From Sphingopyxis sp. YR583 (lineage in GTDB: Bacteria > Pseudomonadota > Alphaproteobacteria > Sphingomonadales > Sphingomonadaceae): a stretch of 64,000 nt of DNA. Location: contig NZ_FNWK01000001.1 of assembly GCF_900108295.1 (NCBI RefSeq), positions 1,736,001-1,800,000 on the forward strand, in the 5' to 3' direction. The notes under the pieces are model-generated. The model made no database searches and was not told where the DNA came from. It saw only the letters and a program-made list of their open reading frames with translations. The position numbers and the translations under genes are program-made. Below, one piece after another: positions 55,094-63,790 of this stretch. Numbering within the stretch: the first letter of the stretch is position 1; every line of letters begins with the position of its first letter.

Positions 55094-56203
55094 GTGACCC
55101 AGCGTCCGACCCTGTTCACCCTTATTGCGCTTCTCCTCGCGAGCTTCGCCTTTGCGGCGCCCGCGCAGGCCGAGCGCATCAAGGACATGGGCCAGTTCCA
55201 GGGCCTGCGCGCCAACCAACTGACGGGGTACGGCATCGTTGTCGGCCTTGCGGGAACGGGCGACGACAGCCTCGACTATTCGACGCTGGGCATGAAGGGC
55301 GCGGTGTCGCGCTTCGGCCTGACGCTGCCGCCGGGGGTGAATCCGGCGCTGAAGAACGCCGCGGCCGTGATGATCACCGCCGAGCTGCCGCCGTTCGCCA
55401 AGCCCGGCCAACGCCTTGACGTCACCGTGTCGGCGATCGGCAAGTCGAAAAGCCTTCGCGGCGGCACGCTCGTACTCGCGCCGCTTTATGGTGCCGATGG
55501 TCAGATCTATGCGATGGTGCAGGGCAATCTCGTCATCGGCGGGCTTGGCGTCGATGCCGCCGACGGATCGAAACTGACGGTCAATGTGCCGTCGAGCGGA
55601 CGCATCGCGGGCGGCGCGACGGTCGAGCGTGCGGTCGATACCGGCTTTGCCTCGGCGAGCCAGCTGACCTTTAACCTCCACCAGTTCGACGCGACCAATG
55701 CGAAGCGCGTGACCGATGCGATCAACGCCGCGATCCCCGGATCGGCGACGATGCTCGACGGCGCCAGCATCGCCATTCGCGCGATGGGCACCGGCGACGA
55801 GCGCATCCGGCTGATCTCGCAGATCGAGAATCTGGGCGTCCAGCGCGCCGAGCCGCCGGCCAAGGTCATCGTCAATGCCCGCACGGGCACCGTGGTGATC
55901 AATGGCGCGGTTCGCGTCGGCACCGCGGCGGTGACGCAGGGCAAGCTCACCGTCTCGATCAAGGAATCGCCGACTGTCGTGCAGCCCGCGCCGTTCAGCC
56001 GCGGGCAGACCGCGATCGAGCCGTCGAGCGATATCAGTGTCGAACAGGATTATCGTCCGGTGATGCTGGTCAAGCCGACCGCTTCGCTTTCCGAACTCGT
56101 CGATGCGATCAACCGCATGGGCGTTCCTCCCGGCGACCTCGTCGCCATCCTCGAAGCGCTGAGCCAGGCCGGCGCGCTCACTGCGGAACTGGTGATCATA
56201 TGA
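55094..56203 (+). CDS. flgI: Flagellar P-ring protein FlgI
   Basis: Periplasmic P-ring subunit, 369 residues with a signal peptide ending AAPAQAERIKD. Family landmarks are NQLTGYGIVVGLAGTGDD, VMITAELPPFAKPGQRLDV and GTVVINGAVRVGTAAVTQG. The C-terminal segment LSELVDAINRMGVPPGDLVAILEA is also present. AGAGGAA precedes ATG 55094. It overlaps flgJ by 4 bases. Confidence 0.95.
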   Translation: MTQRPTLFTLIALLLASFAFAAPAQAERIKDMGQFQGLRANQLTGYGIVVGLAGTGDDSLDYSTLGMKGAVSRFGLTLPPGVNPALKNAAAVMITAELPPFAKPGQRLDVTVSAIGKSKSLRGGTLVLAPLYGADGQIYAMVQGNLVIGGLGVDAADGSKLTVNVPSSGRIAGGATVERAVDTGFASASQLTFNLHQFDATNAKRVTDAINAAIPGSATMLDGASIAIRAMGTGDERIRLISQIENLGVQRAEPPAKVIVNARTGTVVINGAVRVGTAAVTQGKLTVSIKESPTVVQPAPFSRGQTAIEPSSDISVEQDYRPVMLVKPTASLSELVDAINRMGVPPGDLVAILEALSQAGALTAELVII

Positions 56204-56517
56204 CGAGCCCCATTTCTTCGATCGGCGCGACGCCGACCCCCGCAGCCGCCGGTGGCGGCGACGGGGGGCTCCGCAAGGCAGCCGAGGCTTTCGAAGCCGT
56301 GATCCTGCGCCAGCTGATGGCGTCGATGCGGCAGGCGAAGCTCGGCGACGACATCTTCGGATCGAGCGCGACCGACAATTTCCGCGAAATGGCCGACGCG
56401 CGCACTGCCGACAGCCTCGCCGCGATGCGCCAGTTCGGGATCGCCGACATGGTCGAGCAGCAGTTTCGCGGCCAGCTTGCGGCTCACGCCAACAAATTTG
56501 GGGGAGGCGTACAATGA
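56200..56517 (+). CDS. flgJ: FlgJ rod-binding protein, N-terminal domain only
   Basis: Rod-cap scaffold of 105 residues. LRKAAEAFEAVILRQLMASMRQAKL and ARTADSLAAMRQFGIADMVEQQF match the rod-binding domain of FlgJ. The C-terminal muramidase domain found in enterobacterial FlgJ is absent; a separate transglycosylase is encoded at 48475-49311. It overlaps both flgI and flgK by 4 bases. Confidence 0.9.
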   Translation: MTSPISSIGATPTPAAAGGGDGGLRKAAEAFEAVILRQLMASMRQAKLGDDIFGSSATDNFREMADARTADSLAAMRQFGIADMVEQQFRGQLAAHANKFGGGVQ

Positions 56518-57839
56518 GCGACCTGCTCGGCATCGGCTACAGCGGGCTCAAGGCCTATTCGCGTGCGCTCTCGACGATCGGCGACAATATCGCCAACGCG
56601 CAGACGCCCGGTTATGCGCGCCGTCGGCTCGAGATGATGGAAGCCGTCGGTGGCGGCAATTCGATCTTCTATCGCGGCAATACCAATCCTGGCGGCGTCG
56701 ACATCCGCGGCATCGACCGTTCGGTCGACCAGTGGCTGATCGAGGATTCGCGCATCACCTCGGGCGATGCCGAACGTTCGGCGGCGAAGCTTTCGTGGCT
56801 CGACAAGGTCGAGGGTGCGCTCAGCGACGAAACCAACGGCATCAAGACCGGGCTCACCAAGCTGTACACGACCGCCGACCAGTTGACTTCCGACCCGGCA
56901 AACCGGACGCTGCGCGCGCAGTTCCTGCAGTCGGTCGACGATGTTGCATCGGGTTTCCGTACCGCCGCGAACCAGCTCGACAAGATGGGCGAGGGGATCG
57001 AAGGGGCCGCGACGAGCGAAGTCGATCAGTTCAACGCGAACCTCAATGCGCTCGAACAGATCAACATCGGGCTGCGTAAGGCGCGGCCGGGCTCGACCAA
57101 CGAGGCGAGCCTGCTCGACGAACGCGACAGGTTACTGGACAAATTGTCGGCGCAGGCGGGCGTCAGTCCGACCTTCGACAATAATGGCGCCGTGACGCTG
57201 CGTGCGGCCGGATCGGGCGACCTGCTCGTCGGCGGCGGCGTGGTGAATCCGATTTCGGTGACCGCCGCACCCGACGGCCGCCTGTCGTACAGCGTCGGCG
57301 GATCGCCGCTCGCCATCTCGACGGGCTCGCTGGCCGGCCTTGCCGAAGGCGCGAACCATGTCGCCGATCAGCGCGCTTCGCTCGATACGATGGCGACTCA
57401 GTTCGCGAGCCAGCTCAACGCGGCGCATCAGGCCGGTACCGACGCCAATGGCAATCCGGGCCAGCCATTGTTCACCGGCACCAGTGCCGCCACGCTGACC
57501 GCCGCGGCGCTGAACCCCGATCAGGTGGCGGCGGCGAACGCGTCGGGCAGCAACGGCAATATGCTTGCGCTTGGTACGATGCGCGGCGCGAACGATCCCG
57601 AGGCCCGCTGGTCGGGGCATCTTGCGACGCAGGCACAGGCGGTTTCGTCGGCCCGCGCGCAGGATGCTGCTGCGGCCACCCGCGCCGACGCTTCGGCCGC
57701 CGCGCGCGACAGCGTCAGCCAGGTCGATCTCGATACCGAAGCCGCCGAGTTGCTGCGCTTTCAGCAGGCTTATTCGGCGGCCGCCCGGACGATCCAGGTC
57801 GCGCGCGAAACGATGCAGACGCTCCTGAGCTCGCTGTAA
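56514..57839 (+). CDS. flgK: Flagellar hook-filament junction protein FlgK
   Basis: A 441-residue hook-associated protein 1. The N-terminus LLGIGYSGLKAYSRALSTIGDNIANAQTPGYARRR (in pieces) and the C-terminus LDTEAAELLRFQQAYSAAARTIQVARETMQTLL (in pieces) are typical. The middle is shorter than in Escherichia coli (547 residues). ATG 56514 overlaps flgJ by 4 bases. Its likely export chaperone is the FlgN-like protein at 49392-49700. Confidence 0.93.
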   Translation: MSDLLGIGYSGLKAYSRALSTIGDNIANAQTPGYARRRLEMMEAVGGGNSIFYRGNTNPGGVDIRGIDRSVDQWLIEDSRITSGDAERSAAKLSWLDKVEGALSDETNGIKTGLTKLYTTADQLTSDPANRTLRAQFLQSVDDVASGFRTAANQLDKMGEGIEGAATSEVDQFNANLNALEQINIGLRKARPGSTNEASLLDERDRLLDKLSAQAGVSPTFDNNGAVTLRAAGSGDLLVGGGVVNPISVTAAPDGRLSYSVGGSPLAISTGSLAGLAEGANHVADQRASLDTMATQFASQLNAAHQAGTDANGNPGQPLFTGTSAATLTAAALNPDQVAAANASGSNGNMLALGTMRGANDPEARWSGHLATQAQAVSSARAQDAAAATRADASAAARDSVSQVDLDTEAAELLRFQQAYSAAARTIQVARETMQTLLSSL

Positions 57840-57852
57840 GGAAGGCAGGACC

Positions 57853-58683
57853 ATGATCAACGCCGTTGGCAACCGCATGACGCGCGAAATCGCGCGCCAA
57901 CAGAAACTCGCCGATGCGCTCGAACGGACGCAGATCCAGATTTCGGGAGGCAAGAAGCTGCTTCGCATGTCCGACGATCCGGTCGCCGCACGGCGCATCG
58001 CGACGATCGGGACGACCCAATCGAGCATGACCGCCTGGTCGTCGAACATCAATTCGGCATCGGCGCTCGTGTCGCAGGCCGACGGCGTCATGAAGTCGGT
58101 GACCAATTTGATGACGCGCGCACGCGAACTGACGCTTGCGGCATCGAGCGATACGACGAACCCCGCTGACCGCGCCACCATCGCCGCCGAACTCGGCACG
58201 ATCGCCGACGAGCTCGATGCGCTGGCCGCGACGCGCGATTCGAATGGTGAACCGGTGTTCGCGACGGGCACCGCGCGCGTGATGCGTTTCGATTCCGACG
58301 TGACCTTTGCGCCGGTTCCGTCGGCGGCCGATGTTTTCGTCGTCGGCGGAAACAGCCTTTCGACCGGTATCCGCGACGCCGCTACGGCGGTCGCTGCCGG
58401 CGACAAGGCCGGAATGAACGCTTCACTGGGCGCCCTTGCCACCTCGATCGACCATGTCGCCGACAAGCATGCCGAAATCGGGCTTGCGGGCGGGCGGCTC
58501 GACCGCATCGGCGACGGGCTCGAATTGCGCAAGATCACGCTCAAGGACGAGCGATCGGATATCGAGGACACCGACCTCGATGTCGCGATTGCCGAACTCA
58601 ATGCGCAGGATCTGACGCTGCGAGCCGCGCAGGCGGCGTTCGCAAAGATCAACAGCCGGACCTTGTTCGATATTTTGAACTGA
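57853..58683 (+). CDS. flgL: Flagellar hook-filament junction protein FlgL
   Basis: A 276-residue flagellin-related protein. The N-terminal helix has QQKLADALERTQIQISGGKKL and MSDDPVAARRIATI, and the C-terminal helix ends LNAQDLTLRAAQAAFAKINSRTLFDIL, both typical of FlgL. GGAAGGCAGGA lies 4 bases before ATG 57853. Last gene of the operon that begins with flgB; a sigma-28-like promoter starts 7 bases after its stop. Confidence 0.92.
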   Translation: MINAVGNRMTREIARQQKLADALERTQIQISGGKKLLRMSDDPVAARRIATIGTTQSSMTAWSSNINSASALVSQADGVMKSVTNLMTRARELTLAASSDTTNPADRATIAAELGTIADELDALAATRDSNGEPVFATGTARVMRFDSDVTFAPVPSAADVFVVGGNSLSTGIRDAATAVAAGDKAGMNASLGALATSIDHVADKHAEIGLAGGRLDRIGDGLELRKITLKDERSDIEDTDLDVAIAELNAQDLTLRAAQAAFAKINSRTLFDILN

Positions 58684-58689
58684 GGCCGC

Positions 58690-58716
58690 TCAACTTTGCG
58701 GCGCTGCTGCCGTTAA
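58690..58716 (+). promoter_or_regulatory. Sigma-28-like promoter upstream of motA
   Basis: TCAACTTT, 11 bases, GCCGTTAA. Against TAAAGTTT-N11-GCCGATAA it matches 6 of 8 and 7 of 8 bases. It lies 70 bases before motA and shares its exact -10 with the fliD promoter. Confidence 0.68.
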
Positions 58717-58785
58717 TCATCAAGACGTACCTGAATTGGCGGGGGCCGGCTTCGACAGTCGGATCCCGAATGGAGTTGCTCGCAC

Positions 58786-59649
58786 ATGTTTCCCGCTGTC
58801 GGCATTGTCGTACTGATCCTGCTGGTCTTCGGGGGCTTCGCGCTGACCGGGGGCAATCTGGGTCCGGTCATGCATGCGTTGCCCCACGAAATGCTGATCA
58901 TCGGTGGGGCCGCGCTCGGCTCGCTGATCATCGGCAATTCGGGCGCCGATCTGAAGGCGCTCGGCGGCGGGCTCGGCAAGGTGTTCAAAGGGCCGCAATA
59001 TAAGAAGCAGGATTATCTCGACTGCATCCTGCTCGTCTCGACGCTGATGAAGATGATGCGCACCGAAGGACCGGTCGCGGTCGAGCCGCATATCGAAGAT
59101 CCGAAAAATTCGACGATCTTTCAGCAATACCCCAAGCTTTTGAAGGACGACACGCTCGTCCATCTGATCTGTGATACGCTGCGCCTCGTCGTCGTGTCGT
59201 CGGGTACGCTCGATCCGCATGCGGTCGAAGAGGTGATGGACAATGCGCTGAAGAGCCACAACCATCATTCGATGAAACCCGCCGAGGGTCTGCAGAGCCT
59301 CGCCGACGCGCTTCCGGCGCTCGGCATCGTCGCCGCGGTGCTCGGCGTCGTGAAGACGATGGGTTCGATCGACAAGCCGCCGGCAATCCTTGGTGGCATG
59401 ATCGGTTCGGCGCTCGTCGGTACCTTTCTCGGCGTGTTGCTCGCTTATGGTCTCGTCGGTCCGTTCGCGACGCGCGCCAAGGCGGTGATCGAGAGCGACA
59501 ACGCCATCTATCATACGGTGAAGCAGCTGATCATCGCGTCGCTCCACGGCCATCCGCAGCCGCTGGTGATCGAGGCCGCGCGCTCGGGCGTCGACCATAG
59601 CAACCAGCCGAGCTTTGCCGAGGTCTTTGACGGGATGCGGGGCCGCTGA
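58786..59649 (+). CDS. motA: Flagellar motor stator protein MotA
   Basis: A 287-residue stator subunit with four membrane helices, two near the N-terminus and two near residues 165-230. The conserved proton-channel segment ALGIVAAVLGVVKTMGSIDKPP and GGMIGSALVGTFLGVLLAYGLVGP are intact, as is the cytoplasmic loop with charged residues for FliG contact. It abuts motB (TGATG). Confidence 0.95.
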   Translation: MFPAVGIVVLILLVFGGFALTGGNLGPVMHALPHEMLIIGGAALGSLIIGNSGADLKALGGGLGKVFKGPQYKKQDYLDCILLVSTLMKMMRTEGPVAVEPHIEDPKNSTIFQQYPKLLKDDTLVHLICDTLRLVVVSSGTLDPHAVEEVMDNALKSHNHHSMKPAEGLQSLADALPALGIVAAVLGVVKTMGSIDKPPAILGGMIGSALVGTFLGVLLAYGLVGPFATRAKAVIESDNAIYHTVKQLIIASLHGHPQPLVIEAARSGVDHSNQPSFAEVFDGMRGR

Positions 59650-60512
59650 TGGCCGCGCGCCCCAACATGCCGCGGCCGATCATCGTCAAAAAGGTGATCC
59701 AGGAAGCGCACGGCGGCCACCATGGCGGCGCGTGGAAGGTCGCCTATGCCGATTTCGTGACCGCGATGATGGCCTTCTTCCTGTTGATGTGGCTGCTCGG
59801 CGCGACGAACGAGAAGCAGCGCAAGGCGCTCGCCGATTATTTCGCGCCCACCATCGTCCAGAGCAAGCAGGACACGGCGGGGTCGAATGGCCTGTTCGGA
59901 GGCGACTCGCTCGTTTCGGTCGACAAATATCCCCACGGCGCGGCGCAGACGGGGACCCGTTCGATGACGATCCCGCGCGACGCCACGGGCGGACCGCGCG
60001 AAGCCTCGGGGCGCGAACGCGCAAGCGACAAGCAGCGGTTCCAGCGACTGGCGCAGACGCTGATGGAGCAATTGCAGAGCAAGGGCGATCTGAAGCGCCT
60101 CGCGCCGAACCTGCGTTTTACCGAGACGCTCGAAGGGTTGCGTATCGATGTTGTCGATGACGCCGATTTTTCGATGTTCGTGATCGGAACCAGCCAGCTG
60201 ACCCCCGACGGGGCGCGGCTGTTCAGCGAAATCGCAAAGCCCGTCGCAGCGGTGACAAACCAGGTGATGATCCGCGGCCACACCGATGCCGCTCCCTGGT
60301 CGGCGAAGTCGGGCACGAACAACTGGCGCCTGTCGGTCGATCGTGCCGAGGTGACGCGCCACTATCTGGAGTTCCGCGGGATCTCTTCGGGGCGCTTCTC
60401 GCGAATCGAGGGGGTCGCCGATCGGGAGCCCTATGTCCCCTCCGACCGATTCGATCCGCGCAATCGCCGCATCTCGATCACGCTCGGCTGGCGAACCGGC
60501 GAAGACAATTAG
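59649..60512 (+). CDS. motB: Flagellar motor stator protein MotB
   Basis: A 287-residue stator subunit. One membrane helix spans about residues 33-52, with the proton-binding aspartate at D35 in VAYADFVTAMMAFFLLMWLL. A plug/linker follows, then an OmpA-like peptidoglycan-binding domain (MIRGHTDAAPW, RLSVDRAEVTRHYLEFRG, DPRNRRISI). The conserved Asp and the length suit a proton-driven stator. Last gene before the sigma-54 activator. Confidence 0.95.
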   Translation: MAARPNMPRPIIVKKVIQEAHGGHHGGAWKVAYADFVTAMMAFFLLMWLLGATNEKQRKALADYFAPTIVQSKQDTAGSNGLFGGDSLVSVDKYPHGAAQTGTRSMTIPRDATGGPREASGRERASDKQRFQRLAQTLMEQLQSKGDLKRLAPNLRFTETLEGLRIDVVDDADFSMFVIGTSQLTPDGARLFSEIAKPVAAVTNQVMIRGHTDAAPWSAKSGTNNWRLSVDRAEVTRHYLEFRGISSGRFSRIEGVADREPYVPSDRFDPRNRRISITLGWRTGEDN

Positions 60513-60575
60513 TGCCAATTTGGCGGCATATTGGAGCCGATTGACGCAATTGCGAGCCAGATACTGCCAATATGG
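60511..60575 (+). repeat. Repeated TGCCAAT-TGG elements upstream of the sigma-54 activator
   Basis: AGTGCCAATTTGG (60511-60523) and ACTGCCAATATGG (60563-60575) form a direct repeat with 11 of 13 bases shared. A reverse-oriented GGCATATTGG lies between. A regulator binding array is possible; the protein is unknown. Confidence 0.45.
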
Positions 60576-60692
60576 TAATATCTATTTGTTTTGAATGACT
60601 TAGCTAACGCTCGATAAGCTTTTGTTTACCAGTTTCGTCAATTCGTAAATCCATCGAAGGGGCACCGAGCGGGCGGTGCGGTGGAGACCAGA

Positions 60693-61766
60693 ATGACTGT
60701 GGGGCACAACAACAATACGGCGCTGGAAGCGCTGATCATCGGCACGAGCGCGGCGGCTTGCCGGCTGCGCGAGATGATCCGGCGCGTAGCGCGCTCGAAC
60801 GCATCGGTGATGCTCTGTGGCCCGTCGGGCTCGGGCAAGGAACTGGTGGCGCGTGCGATCCACGACGAGGGTGCCCGGTCGGGCAAGGCCTTCTCTGCGA
60901 TAAATTGCGGCGCGATCCCCGGCGAGCTTATCGAATCCGAACTGTTCGGGCATGAGAAGGGCAGCTTCACCGGCGCCCATGCTCGCCGCATCGGCCATTT
61001 CGAAGCGAGCGAGGGCGGCACGCTCTTCCTCGACGAAATCGGCGACATGCGCTTTGACATGCAGGTCAAGCTGCTCCGCGTGCTGGAGGACCGGACGATC
61101 GTCCGCGTCGGCAGCAGCGAAGTGAAGGCCGTCGACGTTCGCGTCATCTCGGCCACTCATCAGGATCTCGGCGCCGCGATCGCCGATGGCAAGTTCCGCG
61201 AAGATCTGTTCTTCCGGCTCGGCGTGGTTGTGCTGCAGGTCCCCAGCCTTGCCAGCCGCGCCGAGGATATTCCGGCGCTCATCCGCCACTTTCAGCGCAA
61301 CATGCCGGCGGAGACCAAGTGCCGCTATGACGATGCCGCGATGGCCCTGCTGATGCAGCACGCTTGGCCGGGCAATGTCCGTGAACTGCGTAACTTCGTC
61401 GAACGCGCCAGCGTTCTCCATAGCGGCGAGACGCTCGGTCTCGAAGACGTCGCCATGCTTTTGAACCCCACCGCAGCGCTTGCGCCGTGGCAGGCTGTCC
61501 CCAGCAGCCCTGCCGCGGTGCAGGCCAGCGCGGAAGACTTCGCCGCCATGCCCTTTGCTTCGGCGACGCCGCAGGCAAAGACGCCGGCGCCGGGCCGTCC
61601 GATCGACCTCAAGCGCGAGATCGAGACGATCGAACTCGAACAGATCCACGTCGCGCTCGACCTTGCCGACGGCATTATTTCGGAAGCTGCGCGCCTGCTG
61701 ACGCTGAAGCGCACGACGCTGATCGAAAAGATGCGCAAATATGGCGTTCACCAGCAGGCCGCCTGA
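60693..61766 (+). CDS. Sigma-54-dependent flagellar activator without receiver domain (FleQ/FlbD-like)
   Basis: Probable activator of the two sigma-54 promoters here. The 357-residue protein has almost no N-terminal domain; the AAA+ domain starts near residue 15. Walker A is GPSGSGKE (43-50), Walker B GGTLFLDE (108-115), and WPGNVRELRNFVERA is present. The sigma-54 contact loop reads GSFTGA (90-95) instead of GAFTGA. The Fis-type HTH ends EAARLLTLKRTTLIEKMRKYG, very like FleQ. GGAG lies 6 bases before ATG 60693; GTG 60681 is an alternative. Confidence 0.87.
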   Translation: MTVGHNNNTALEALIIGTSAAACRLREMIRRVARSNASVMLCGPSGSGKELVARAIHDEGARSGKAFSAINCGAIPGELIESELFGHEKGSFTGAHARRIGHFEASEGGTLFLDEIGDMRFDMQVKLLRVLEDRTIVRVGSSEVKAVDVRVISATHQDLGAAIADGKFREDLFFRLGVVVLQVPSLASRAEDIPALIRHFQRNMPAETKCRYDDAAMALLMQHAWPGNVRELRNFVERASVLHSGETLGLEDVAMLLNPTAALAPWQAVPSSPAAVQASAEDFAAMPFASATPQAKTPAPGRPIDLKREIETIELEQIHVALDLADGIISEAARLLTLKRTTLIEKMRKYGVHQQAA

Positions 61767-61829
61767 CCAGCCCGCACACACGAGTTTCAGCACCCGCTGG
61801 AAAAGGGAGCTCTGGTCCGCTCCCGCACC

Positions 61830-61865
61830 ACCCGGCCGCCCGTCCCCACCTTTGGGCGGCCGGGT
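61830..61865. terminator. Strong hairpin after the sigma-54 activator gene
   Basis: ACCCGGCCGCCC pairs perfectly with GGGCGGCCGGGT across a 12-base loop. No T-run follows, so it may be a terminator helper or an RNA-stabilising stem. Confidence 0.55.
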
Positions 61866-61898
61866 AACCAGCGGGCTCTTACGAACCCGAAAACGACA

Positions 61899-61932
61899 AC
61901 GGCCCGCTCCTTTCCTTGAAAGGGCGGGCCGT
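61899..61932. terminator. Hairpin between the activator gene and fliS
   Basis: ACGGCCCGC pairs with GCGGGCCGT; inner AAGG/CCTT bases add to it. It lies between the converging sigma-54 activator and fliS genes and could stop transcription from either side. Confidence 0.6.
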
Positions 61933-61959
61933 CTTGCTGTCAGGCGGGTGAGGCCGATG

Positions 61960-62364
61960 TCAGCGGAGCTGTCGCCAGGCGGCGCTGATCGTCAAAATTC
62001 CCTCTAGCAGTTCGGCCAGCCCTTCGCCGCTGTTTGCGGCGACGGCATCGTCAAGCTTGCGGCGCATGCTGCGATAGACGCGCGATAGTGCCGTCGCGAC
62101 GTCGCCGCCCTTGTCGCGGTCGAGATTGACGTCGAGGCCGATCAGGATCGCGCGCGCGCGATGCGCGGGCTCGGTCGCCGAAATGCGTTGTCCCTGCCGA
62201 ACCATGGCTCCCAGAACGCCGACAGCGGTTTCGAGCTCGTCATAGAGCATGGTAACCAGCTCGACGGGATCGGCCGCTGCGGCGCGGCTTTCATTCTGCA
62301 ATCGGCGATACAGCCCGGTTGCCCGGACGGTCGAGGCGGTAGCGGTCACGGCGGTGGTCCCCAA
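61960..62364 (-). CDS. fliS: Flagellin export chaperone FliS
   Basis: A 134-residue all-helical protein with the FliS signature DPVELVTMLYDELETAVGVL and ATALSRVYRSMRRKLDDAV. It binds flagellin C-termini before export. No in-frame ATG exists; TTG 62364 or GTG 62349 must start translation, and the GGGGA upstream of the GTG favours the latter slightly. It follows fliD by 10 bases and belongs to its operon. Confidence 0.88.
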   Translation of the reverse strand: MGTTAVTATASTVRATGLYRRLQNESRAAAADPVELVTMLYDELETAVGVLGAMVRQGQRISATEPAHRARAILIGLDVNLDRDKGGDVATALSRVYRSMRRKLDDAVAANSGEGLAELLEGILTISAAWRQLR

Positions 62365-62374
62365 GCTCTAGCTA

Positions 62375-63742
62375 TTAGTCGTTACCCTGGTTCGACCAGA
62401 GCTTGATCTGTTGTTCGAGGTAGCTTTGCGTTGCCTTGAACGACGCGAGGCGAGCCTCGAGCGAGCCATATTGCTTCTCGAGCCGCTTCTTGTACGCCTC
62501 TTCGCGCTCCTCGATCTTCTCGAGCTGTTCGGCGAGATTTTCCTTCTTCTCGGTCAGCGACTTCGAAACGCGCTCGATCGCGCCGTTCACGCCAACCGCC
62601 TTGTCGCGGATCGCGTCGAGCGCAAAGGCGATGCCGGGATCGCTCTGCTCGGTATGCGTCGCGTCGCGTCGCGGATTGAAGAGCGCCTCAACCGCGCCGG
62701 CATCGGACGCGAGCACCTTGTCGAGCTTGGCGTTATCGACCGCCAGAAGGCCGTCCTTGGTCGACGTGATGCCGATATCGGATAGTTTGTTGATGCTGCC
62801 GTGGCTCGAAATGACTTTGTGCAGGAGCCCGGACAGTTCGCGCTCGAGCTCGCGAAGTGAGGTGGTCGGCCCCGACATGCTCGATGCCGCGACAAGGCTC
62901 TTCTTGAGTTGATTATACACTGCGACGAAATCGCCGACGGTTTGCTTGATCATGTCGAGCGGACGGCTCGCGCCGATATCGACGGGCTGTCCGGGGGCCG
63001 CCTTCTTGAGCGTCAGCGACATACCGGGAACGACGTCGTCGATGATGTTGGTCGCACGGCTGAATGCGACGCCATCGATCGTGAATTCGGCGTTTGCCGC
63101 ACTCTGTCCGACCGTCATTCCGCTGGTGGAGAAAGATGAAAGTCCGGGATCTGCGCCCGCGTCGGCGCTGAACGTGAAAGCGCCGGCCTCGCCCGTCGGG
63201 CCTTTCAGGATCAGCCGATGGCCGCCTTCGTCGGCGATGATCGACGCGGTTACACCGGCGCCGCTGGTATTGATCGCATTCGCAAGTCCGTCGAGGCTGT
63301 TGTTCGTTGCGCCGATGGTAATCGTCTTGGCGACGCCGCCGACAGTCAGTGTCATCGTACCCGTGCCGATTGCGGCGGTGCGGTCGGCGACGACGCCCGA
63401 ATAGTTGGTTTGCGCGCGCGCGAGCTGGTTCACGACGACGGTCGCGGCAAAGCTGTCGGCCGAAAGGCCGGCGCGGCTGGTCGCACCGAGCACGCTTTCG
63501 TCGGAAACCGTCGGCGTGCTGCGCAGTGTTCCGTCGCTCACCATCTGGCCGAGGGAATCGGCAAAGCCATCAAGATCGGATCGCGCCTGCGCCAGCGCAC
63601 TGATCCGCGTCTGGTTCTTTTGCGTCAAATCCGCCATTTGCTTGATCTTGGGATCACGCGATGCGTTCGACAGGTCGGTGACGAGCTGTTTGATGTCGAT
63701 ACCCGACCCGAAGCCGAGGCTGTTTGCGATTGAGCTGACCAT
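62375..63742 (-). CDS. fliD: Flagellar filament cap protein FliD
   Basis: A 455-residue hook-associated protein 2. The N-terminal SIANSLGFGSGIDIKQLVTDL and the middle ATVVVNQLARAQ are typical of FliD, as are the C-terminal coiled helices (KKENLAEQLEKIEEREEAYKKRLEKQYGSLEARL, in pieces). ATG 63742 is the only sensible start. A sigma-28-like promoter ends 22 bases before it, so fliD-fliS should be late flagellar genes. Confidence 0.93.
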   Translation of the reverse strand: MVSSIANSLGFGSGIDIKQLVTDLSNASRDPKIKQMADLTQKNQTRISALAQARSDLDGFADSLGQMVSDGTLRSTPTVSDESVLGATSRAGLSADSFAATVVVNQLARAQTNYSGVVADRTAAIGTGTMTLTVGGVAKTITIGATNNSLDGLANAINTSGAGVTASIIADEGGHRLILKGPTGEAGAFTFSADAGADPGLSSFSTSGMTVGQSAANAEFTIDGVAFSRATNIIDDVVPGMSLTLKKAAPGQPVDIGASRPLDMIKQTVGDFVAVYNQLKKSLVAASSMSGPTTSLRELERELSGLLHKVISSHGSINKLSDIGITSTKDGLLAVDNAKLDKVLASDAGAVEALFNPRRDATHTEQSDPGIAFALDAIRDKAVGVNGAIERVSKSLTEKKENLAEQLEKIEEREEAYKKRLEKQYGSLEARLASFKATQSYLEQQIKLWSNQGND

Positions 63743-63763
63743 GGCAAATATCCTTCGAACCCC

Positions 63764-63790
63764 TTAACGGCGGCCCGCGGACAAGATTAA
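63764..63790 (-). promoter_or_regulatory. Sigma-28-like promoter upstream of fliD
   Basis: TTAATCTT, 11 bases, GCCGTTAA on the minus strand. It matches 5 of 8 and 7 of 8 bases of the sigma-28 consensus. It overlaps the last codons of the flhB-like gene. Confidence 0.65.

Noticed and set aside
60519..60535. TGGCGGCATATTGGA as a sigma-54 promoter for the activator gene
   Set aside because: The spacing between the GG and TTG elements is one base short and the -12 GC is replaced by GG.
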